This document shows, piece after piece, positions 58,506-64,000 of a stretch of 64,000 nt of DNA. The notes under the pieces were generated by a model. That model had not been told where the DNA came from. It saw only the letters and a program-made list of their open reading frames with translations, and ran no database searches. Each line of letters begins with the position of its first letter. The first letter of the stretch is position 1. Source of the stretch: Arthrobacter horti. GTDB taxonomy: Bacteria; Actinomycetota; Actinomycetes; Actinomycetales; Micrococcaceae. The position numbers were made by a program, and so were the translations under genes. The stretch spans positions 1 through 64,000 of the forward strand of contig NZ_JAVALS010000002.1 in NCBI RefSeq assembly GCF_030731045.1, given 5' to 3'.

Positions 58506-59354
58506 TCAGAGCACCGTCCGTGGTGCGGGGGACCCGTCCACCCAGCCTACGGGGATGCCGAGGCCGTTGACGGTGTGCGGGGTGCGGGTTTCGCCCGCGC
58601 CAACCACGGCGAGTGCGTCGACAGCCAGGAGCGACGAGGCGGCCTGGACCCATTCGGCGGTCTCGTCGGGCTTGTGGCGGGCGTCGACGGCGAGCCAGAC
58701 CCGATCCGGCGTGAGCGTCGCAGCGATCCCGAGCGAGTGGGCCAGTGCGTCGAGGGGACCGAGACTGAACGCGGTGAGGACGGCGCGTGAGCGTTCAACG
58801 GCGTCGGCGCGGGCCGCGATCGCGTCGCGTGTGATTTCGAGATGGGGCCAGTCCGCGACGAGGTCGCCGGCCGTCGCGAGAGCCCACTGCTGCGGCTCTC
58901 GAGCGGCGATGGACCGTACGACATCGAGCGCCGTGCCACCTCGGCCGACGACGAGGACGAGCTCGCCTGCAGTTCCCGGCAGCGCGGGGACGCGCGGCTC
59001 GCCGGTGTCCGCGCGCAGGCGCCGCAGGAGATCGTCGAACACCGGTGCCTGGGTGGACACGGCCGGGGAAGTGGGATGGAGGGCGGTCTCGGCGCGGTCA
59101 GCGTCCTCGAGCAGGGCGGCGATTCCGGCGCGCCCGTCGAGGAGGTGGGGGACGGCGGCCGACGGCGGAGCCGGCTTCGCCGTCCCGGGGACGTGCACGG
59201 TGGCCTCGATGTGCCGCCGTCCCATCAGACCCGCGAGCCCGCCGTCGAGGACGCGCTCGGCGTGGACGATCCGCGCCGTCGGCCCGTAGAGCTCCAGGGC
59301 CTTCCGTGTCAGTGCGTCGAGGCTCCTGCCCTCAAGCAGGTATTGCGGCGCCAA
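58506..59354 (-). CDS. FlhF-like protein with degenerate P-loop
   Basis: A 282-residue protein between flhA and csrA, where flhF normally lies. The N-terminal 55 residues match the FlhF B-region style (LDALTRKALELYGPTARIVHAERV then GGLAGLMGRRHIEATV). Near residues 131-150 ELVLVVGRGGTALDVVRSIA sits where the SRP-type GTPase has its P-loop but lacks the G-x-x-x-x-GKT residues. The later AVDALAVVGAGETRTP and GLGIPVGWV align with the TKLDE and closing strands of the fold. GTP binding is therefore unlikely. It starts at TTG, overlapping flhA by 23 bp. An alternative is an unrelated protein; the order makes FlhF the best guess. Confidence 0.65.
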   Translation of the reverse strand: MAPQYLLEGRSLDALTRKALELYGPTARIVHAERVLDGGLAGLMGRRHIEATVHVPGTAKPAPPSAAVPHLLDGRAGIAALLEDADRAETALHPTSPAVSTQAPVFDDLLRRLRADTGEPRVPALPGTAGELVLVVGRGGTALDVVRSIAAREPQQWALATAGDLVADWPHLEITRDAIAARADAVERSRAVLTAFSLGPLDALAHSLGIAATLTPDRVWLAVDARHKPDETAEWVQAASSLLAVDALAVVGAGETRTPHTVNGLGIPVGWVDGSPAPRTVL

Positions 59355-61362
59355 GGCTCACGACTCCGATCGTATCGATGCCGACCTCCGTGGAGGTGAC
59401 TTCGGCATAGGAGAGCACGGGGACGCCGGAGGGCGGGAGGGGGATGAGCTTCCGGACCGCGGGCCGCAGGATGGGCGCGCACACCAGAACCGGGCTTTTC
59501 CCGGCCGATTCGGCGGCGGCGACGGCGGAGCTGAGGGAGGTGAGGAAGGCGTCGAGTTTGGTCTGGTCCATGACGAGCTGGGTGCCGGCGTCCGCGGGGC
59601 GGAGGTCTTGGACGAGGGTCTGCTCGAGGCGTGGTTCGATGGTGATGACGGTGAGCCGGTCGCCGTCCATGAGGCGGCCCACCAGGGCGGGCCCAAGGGC
59701 GAGCCGCGCTGCCTCGATGAGCCCTTCGGCGTCGGTGGAGGCCTTGGCCCGCAGGCTCAGGGTCTCGTAGATGCGGGTGAGGTCGTTGATGGGCACCTGT
59801 TCGGCGAGGAGGCCCTGGAGCACACGGTGGATCTCGGCGAGGGTGAGCAGGGCGGGCGTGAGCTCCTCGACGGCCGCGGGGCTGGCGGCCCTGACGCCCT
59901 CGGTGAGCACGCGCACGTCCTCGCGGGAGAGCAGTCGCGCCGCGCCGGCCGTCACGATCGAGGACAGGTGCGTGATCAGCACGCTCACGCGGTCGATCAC
60001 GGTTGCGCCGGTCATCTCGGCGGTGTGCCGTATCTCGGCGGGGATCCACTTGCCGGCGAGCCCGAAGACGGGTTCGACGACGGCGGTGCCCGGCAGGGCG
60101 TCGAGGAAGTCGCCGAGGGCGAGGAGCTTGCCCGACGGCGCGGTGCCGCGGCCGGCCTCGACGCCGGCGATGCGGATCGCGTAGCTGGACGGTGGAAGCT
60201 CCACGGAATCGCGCGTGCGCACGGGCGGGATGACGACGCCGAGGTCCATCGCGATCTTGTGGCGCAGTGACTTCACGCGGGCCAGAAGGTCGTCGGCGGA
60301 TCCGCCCACGAGGTCCACGAGGTCCGGGGCGAGCAGGATCTCGAGCGGGTGGACGCGCATCTCCTCCATGAGGCGCTGGTTGGGGTCCGGCTCGGCCGCC
60401 CCCTCCTCGGCGGCGTCCGGTGCACGCTCGGGGCCCTTGATCCTGCGCGAGGTGATGATGAGGGCGGCGCCGACGCCGATGAACGGCAGTGGCGGCATTC
60501 CGGGGACGAGCGCCATGACGACGGCGGTGATCCCGGTGATGAGCAGGGCGGTCCGGGACTGGGAGAGCTGGGAGGAGGCGGCCTGCCCCAGGTCCGCCTC
60601 GGCGTTGGAGCGGGTGACGATCATGCCGGTGGAGACGGCCATGAGCAGGGCGGGGATCTGGGAGACGAGGCCGTCGCCCATCGTGAGCAGGCTGTACGTG
60701 TTCAGGGCGTCCCCGATCGAGAGCCCGCGCTGCGCCATCCCCACGCCGAGGCCGCCGACGATGTTCACCACGATGATGATGATCCCGGCGATCGCGTCGC
60801 CCTTGACGAACTTCGACGCGCCGTCCATCGCCCCGTAGAAGTCGGCCTCGGCTGAGACCTCGGCCCGGCGCTGCCGCGCGACCACGTCGGTGATGAGCCC
60901 GGCGTTGAGGTCGGCGTCGATCGCCATCTGCTTGCCCGGCATCGCGTCGAGCGTGAAGCGTGCGCCGACCTCGGCCACGCGCTCGGCGCCCTTGGTGACG
61001 ACGATGAACTGGATGACCACGAGGATCAGGAACACGACCGCGCCGATGATCATCGACCCGCCCACGGTGACCTTCCCGAACGCCTCGATGACCTGTCCCG
61101 CGTAGCCCTGGCCGAGCACCAGCCGGGTCGAGGCGACGTTGAGCCCAAGCCGGAACAGGGTTGCGACCAGGAGGAGCGAGGGGAAGACGGAGAAGTCGAG
61201 CGGCTTCTTCACGAACATGCTCGTCAGGAGGATCACGAGCGCGAGCAGGATGTTGCACACGATGAGCACGTCGAGGAACGGCGCCGGGACCGGCACGACG
61301 AGCAGCAGGACGATGCCGACGACGCCGACCGGGACGGCGAGCCGGGCGAGGTTGCGGTTCAC
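59332..61362 (-). CDS. flhA: Flagellar biosynthesis protein FlhA (export gate)
   Basis: The export-gate subunit of the flagellar type III apparatus, 676 residues. About eight membrane helices fill residues 10-310. The conserved FHIPEP-type region appears as FSVFPSLLLVATLFRLGLNVASTRLVLGQGYAGQVIEAFGKVTVGG near 58-103. The cytosolic loop MPGKQMAIDADLNAGLI near 140-156 and the ring-forming C-terminal half (about 330-676) follow. The GTG start overlaps the flhB stop (GTGA). The length is typical. Confidence 0.96.
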   Translation of the reverse strand: MNRNLARLAVPVGVVGIVLLLVVPVPAPFLDVLIVCNILLALVILLTSMFVKKPLDFSVFPSLLLVATLFRLGLNVASTRLVLGQGYAGQVIEAFGKVTVGGSMIIGAVVFLILVVIQFIVVTKGAERVAEVGARFTLDAMPGKQMAIDADLNAGLITDVVARQRRAEVSAEADFYGAMDGASKFVKGDAIAGIIIIVVNIVGGLGVGMAQRGLSIGDALNTYSLLTMGDGLVSQIPALLMAVSTGMIVTRSNAEADLGQAASSQLSQSRTALLITGITAVVMALVPGMPPLPFIGVGAALIITSRRIKGPERAPDAAEEGAAEPDPNQRLMEEMRVHPLEILLAPDLVDLVGGSADDLLARVKSLRHKIAMDLGVVIPPVRTRDSVELPPSSYAIRIAGVEAGRGTAPSGKLLALGDFLDALPGTAVVEPVFGLAGKWIPAEIRHTAEMTGATVIDRVSVLITHLSSIVTAGAARLLSREDVRVLTEGVRAASPAAVEELTPALLTLAEIHRVLQGLLAEQVPINDLTRIYETLSLRAKASTDAEGLIEAARLALGPALVGRLMDGDRLTVITIEPRLEQTLVQDLRPADAGTQLVMDQTKLDAFLTSLSSAVAAAESAGKSPVLVCAPILRPAVRKLIPLPPSGVPVLSYAEVTSTEVGIDTIGVVSLGAAIPA

Positions 61363-62477
61363 GTGGTGGTTCCTTCAGGTGTCTGCGAACGGGCGGGATT
61401 GAATCTGTGGGGCACGGTGTGCACACCTGCCGCCGCACCGCGGGCCTTGAGCGCCATGACGAAGGCGAGCACCCCGGCGACCGCGGCGTAGAACTCGACG
61501 GGGATCTCCTGGCCGAGCTCGCAGGCCGCGTGCAGGGCCCGGGTGAGCGGGACGTCGTGCACCATCGGCACGCGCTCCTTCTCGGCCTCCTCGCGGATGC
61601 GGGCGGCGATGGCCCCGGCGCCTTTCGCGACGATCCGGGGTGCGGACTTCCCCGGCTCGTAGCTGAGGGCGACGGCGACGTGGGTCGGGTTGACGAGCAC
61701 GACGTCGGCTCCCGGGATTGCGGCGATCATGCGGTTCCGGGACATCGCGAGCCGGCGGGAGCGGCGCTGGGACCGGATGAGCGGATCGCCTTCGCTGTTC
61801 TTGGTCTCGTCCTTGACCTCACGCTTGGTCATGCGGGTCTTCGTGCGGTTCCGGCGCACCACCACCAAGAGGTCCGCCGCGGCGAGCGCGAGGCCCGCGG
61901 CGACGGCGAAGCGGATGAGCGCGGCGGCGCTGTCGCCGGCGGCGGCGAGCACGGCGGAGATCGGCAGACCGCCAGCGGACAAGGTCACCGGGATCAGCTG
62001 CTGCACCACCGTCCAGAGCACGAGGCCGACGACGGCGGTCTTCGCCAGCGCCTTGACCCCGCCCCAGAGGGCCTGAGAGCCGAAGATGCGTTTGAGTCCC
62101 GAGAGGAGGTTGAAGTGCTCGAAGGAGGCCGTGAGCCGTTTGAAGTGCACGCCGCCTTGGGCAGCCGAGCCAGCGAGCACCGTGAGGAAGACGACGGCGG
62201 CGAGGGGCCCGAGGGTGCCGTCGAGCGAGCCGAGCCCTTCGGAGAGGGCGATGAGGGCCTTGGCCGGGTCGGGGTCGGAGATGACCGAGGTGACGGTGGA
62301 GAGCTGGGCGCGTCCGGCCTTGGCGGCGGCGTCGATCGTGGAGGGCAGCATGACGGCGCCGGCGCCGACGGCGAGCCAAGCCGTGAGGTCCTGCGACCTG
62401 GAGAGCTGGCCCTTCGACCGGACCTCGCGGAGCCGCTTGTCGGTGGCCTGTTCGGTGCGTTCCTGCCCGTCGGCCAT
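61359..62477 (-). CDS. flhB: Flagellar biosynthesis protein FlhB (substrate-specificity switch)
   Basis: A 372-residue export component. The N-terminal QERTEQATDKRLREVRSKGQLSRSQDL is characteristic. Four membrane helices lie in the first 210 residues, then the linker TKREVKDETKNSEGDPLIRS. The self-cleavage motif NPTH sits near residue 261 (VVLVNPTHVAVALSYEPG), so the substrate switch is intact. The ATG directly abuts the fliR stop, and the gene overlaps flhA. Confidence 0.96.
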   Translation of the reverse strand: MADGQERTEQATDKRLREVRSKGQLSRSQDLTAWLAVGAGAVMLPSTIDAAAKAGRAQLSTVTSVISDPDPAKALIALSEGLGSLDGTLGPLAAVVFLTVLAGSAAQGGVHFKRLTASFEHFNLLSGLKRIFGSQALWGGVKALAKTAVVGLVLWTVVQQLIPVTLSAGGLPISAVLAAAGDSAAALIRFAVAAGLALAAADLLVVVRRNRTKTRMTKREVKDETKNSEGDPLIRSQRRSRRLAMSRNRMIAAIPGADVVLVNPTHVAVALSYEPGKSAPRIVAKGAGAIAARIREEAEKERVPMVHDVPLTRALHAACELGQEIPVEFYAAVAGVLAFVMALKARGAAAGVHTVPHRFNPARSQTPEGTTT

Positions 62478-63236
62478 TCACCCCACCCCCAGGAGCGTGT
62501 TGGCGGCCTGCTCGGCCAGTGCCGAGACGATGCGCGGCAGGGCGAGGAACAGGACGCCCGCGAGGCTGAGGGTGATGAGCACTTTGAGCGGGAAGCTCAT
62601 CTGGAACGCGTTGAGCGCGGGGGCCACACGTGTGAGGAGCCCGAGGCCGAGGTCGGCGAGGAACAGGACGACCATGAGGGGTCCGGCGATCTGGACGGCC
62701 GCGACGAAGAGCCCGGTGACCGCCGTCGTCATCGCCTCGACGGGGCGCGCGAGATCGAGGCCGCCGGCGAGCGGCAGAGCGGTGAAGGTGCCGGTGAGCC
62801 CGCCGATGACGAGCTGGTAGCCGTCGGAGGAGAACAGAAGGGCGAGGGCCGCCATCTGGAGCAGGCGGGTGAACTGGGCGCCGTTGACGAGACTCTGGGG
62901 GTCGTAAGCCTGCGCCATCTGGAAGCCGGCGCCCAGGTCGATGAGCGAGCCGGCGGACTGGATCGCGGCGAACACGAGGTAGACGAGGAAGCCGAGCGCG
63001 AGTCCGGTGACGAGCTCGAGCACGAGGCCGGTGAGGAACCCGGCGGTGTCCCTCGCGGTGTAGCCGTGCTGGGCGCGGGCGGCGACGGCGAGCCCGAGGC
63101 CGATGCCGAGCATCGCCTTGATGCGCGCGGGGAACGCGTTGTGGGAGAACGGCGGGGCGATGAAGAGGAACGCGGTCATGCGCACGGCGGCGAGCATGAC
63201 GGCCTCGATCCAGGCCTGGTCGATGGGGATGTTCAT
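62478..63236 (-). CDS. fliR: Flagellar biosynthetic protein FliR
   Basis: A 252-residue export-gate membrane protein with about six helices. Landmarks: VRMTAFLFIAPPFSHNAFPARIKAMLGIGLGLAVA near residues 18-52, GLALGFLVYLVFAAIQSAGSLIDLGAGFQMAQAYDP near 79-114 (the FliR G-x-x-I-D-x-x-x-G pattern) and LADLGLGLLTRVAPALNAFQMSFPLK near 193-218. It starts 7 bp after fliQ and ends flush against flhB. Confidence 0.95.
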   Translation of the reverse strand: MNIPIDQAWIEAVMLAAVRMTAFLFIAPPFSHNAFPARIKAMLGIGLGLAVAARAQHGYTARDTAGFLTGLVLELVTGLALGFLVYLVFAAIQSAGSLIDLGAGFQMAQAYDPQSLVNGAQFTRLLQMAALALLFSSDGYQLVIGGLTGTFTALPLAGGLDLARPVEAMTTAVTGLFVAAVQIAGPLMVVLFLADLGLGLLTRVAPALNAFQMSFPLKVLITLSLAGVLFLALPRIVSALAEQAANTLLGVG

Positions 63237-63243
63237 CCGCGCC

Positions 63244-63519
63244 TCACTTCGAGTTGATCAGCGAGGGGATGCGGGCGAAGAGGTCGTTGGTGAAACTGAC
63301 CATCTCGGAGATCATCCAGTGCCCGCAGACCACGAGCGCGATGGCGACGGCGACGGCCTTGGGGACGAACGAGAGGGTGGCTTCCTGGAGCTGGGTCATG
63401 GACTGGAAGAGCGAGATGGCGAGCCCGACGACGAGGGAGGTGACGAGGACGGGCGCGGAGAGCTTCGCGGCGGCGAGGAGGGCCTGGAGGCAGAGGTCCA
63501 GGACGGCGGAGGTGTTCAC
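63244..63519 (-). CDS. fliQ: Flagellar biosynthetic protein FliQ
   Basis: A 91-residue, two-helix export-gate subunit. The conserved SAPVLVTSLVVGLAISLFQSMTQLQEATLSFVPKAVAVAIALVVCGHWM is seen in two blocks across residues 21-70. The GTG start is three bases after the fliP stop. The length and both hydrophobic hairpin helices are normal. Confidence 0.95.
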   Translation of the reverse strand: MNTSAVLDLCLQALLAAAKLSAPVLVTSLVVGLAISLFQSMTQLQEATLSFVPKAVAVAIALVVCGHWMISEMVSFTNDLFARIPSLINSK

Positions 63520-63522
63520 TTC

Positions 63523-64000
63523 TCAGCCTCCCCGGTAGCTCTGGATGAGGGCGGTGATGATGAGGTCCCAGCCGTCCACCAGGACGAACAGGAGGATCTT
63601 GAACGGCAGGGAGATCATCACCGGCGGGAGCATCATCATGCCCATCGACATGAGCGCGGCGGAGACCACCAGGTCGATGATGAGGAACGGGATGAAGATG
63701 ACGAAGCCGATGATGAACGCCGCGCGCAGCTCGCTGATCATGAACGCCGGGATGAGGGTCTGGAGCGGCGTCTGCGCGGGGTTCGCGGGGTTCGCCAGGC
63801 CCGCGGCTCGGGTCATGAGGGCGATGTCCTCCTGCCGCGTGTGCGCGAGCATGAAGGCCGAGAGCGGGCCGCTGGCGGCGTTGAACGCCCCGCCGAAGTC
63901 GAGGTGCCCGTTGAGGTAGGGCTGGAAGGCGTGGGTGTTGATGTCGCTCACCACGGGCCACATGATGAACAGCGACAGGAACAGCGAGAGCCCCGCGAGG
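63523..64000 (-). CDS. fliP: Flagellar biosynthetic protein FliP (5' end outside the window)
   Basis: The C-terminal 158 residues of the FliP export-gate subunit; the gene continues past the right edge. Landmarks: LFLSLFIMWPVVSDIN near the edge, LIPAFMISELRAAFIIGFVIFIPFLIIDLVVSAALMSMGMMMLPPVMISLPFKILLFVLVDGWDLI in overlapping blocks, ending QSYRGG. The order fliP-fliQ-fliR-flhB-flhA is the standard export-gate order, so upstream flagellar genes are expected beyond 64000. Confidence 0.96.
   Translation of the reverse strand, partial: LAGLSLFLSLFIMWPVVSDINTHAFQPYLNGHLDFGGAFNAASGPLSAFMLAHTRQEDIALMTRAAGLANPANPAQTPLQTLIPAFMISELRAAFIIGFVIFIPFLIIDLVVSAALMSMGMMMLPPVMISLPFKILLFVLVDGWDLIITALIQSYRGG

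Overview
The window reads as a chromosome segment of a high-GC Gram-positive bacterium, most likely an actinomycete of the order Micrococcales (Arthrobacter-like Micrococcaceae). The pointers are the strong GC bias at third codon positions, the many GTG/TTG starts, an IdeR/DtxR-type iron box, a PutA without an N-terminal DNA-binding domain, a PxKF-type secreted protein, and a flagellar export cluster that carries csrA. The genus is an inference from gene content and not proven. No rRNA, tRNA or CRISPR array was seen.

Layout. 1-570: end of a possible transposase and a truncated hypothetical gene. 626-6252: LysR regulator divergent from putA (proline to glutamate), then an orphan amino-acid-type binding lipoprotein. 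6540-14031: mixed single genes (secreted PxKF protein, slipin, flavin monooxygenase-like enzyme, EamA and AEC transporters, an unusual zinc-ribbon membrane protein, GNAT). 14042-21454: a coherent module of PucR regulator, enolase-superfamily N-acylamino acid racemase-like enzyme, GNAT, M20 peptidase, APC amino acid permease and universal stress protein; its content matches the known N-succinylamino-acid route that turns D- into L-amino acids. 21451-21892: a decayed IS5-like element that supplies the stop codons of both flanking genes. 21889-26317: a probable acquired block (TetR, two SDRs, HD hydrolase, GlxA-type regulator, truncated small frame). 26379-31537: flavodoxin-like protein, a four-gene ferric-siderophore ABC importer behind an IdeR-like box, and panD. 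31601-36502: TIM-barrel isomerase-like protein and a 1282-residue secreted phosphoesterase carrying two beta-propellers, with PHO-box-like direct repeats upstream.

36616-47423: a catabolic island with aldehyde dehydrogenase, TetR regulator, YtcJ/NfdA-type amidohydrolase, a complete Dpp/Opp-type importer and an FAD amine oxidase. Read together: import of an N-acylated or amine compound, hydrolysis to the amine, oxidation to the aldehyde, then to the acid. 47640-49468: a lower-GC toxin/immunity island with a secreted HNH nuclease toxin, a SUKH-type immunity gene carrying a frameshift, a small frame and an Imm11-like gene. 49748-52105: lipoprotein and a second secreted phosphoesterase. 52366-57083: YnfA protein, double-domain Lrp regulator, M20 amidohydrolase with an MHS-type MFS transporter, and a histidine phosphatase. 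57150-64000: the end of a flagellar operon, all on the minus strand: fliP (cut by the window edge), fliQ, fliR, flhB, flhA, an FlhF-like protein without a usable P-loop, csrA and a FliA/WhiG-type sigma factor.

The observations most worth following are the D-amino-acid conversion module with its palindromic operator, the toxin locus with the broken immunity gene, the degenerate FlhF in the flagellar operon, the zinc-ribbon membrane protein, and the amide/amine catabolic island.
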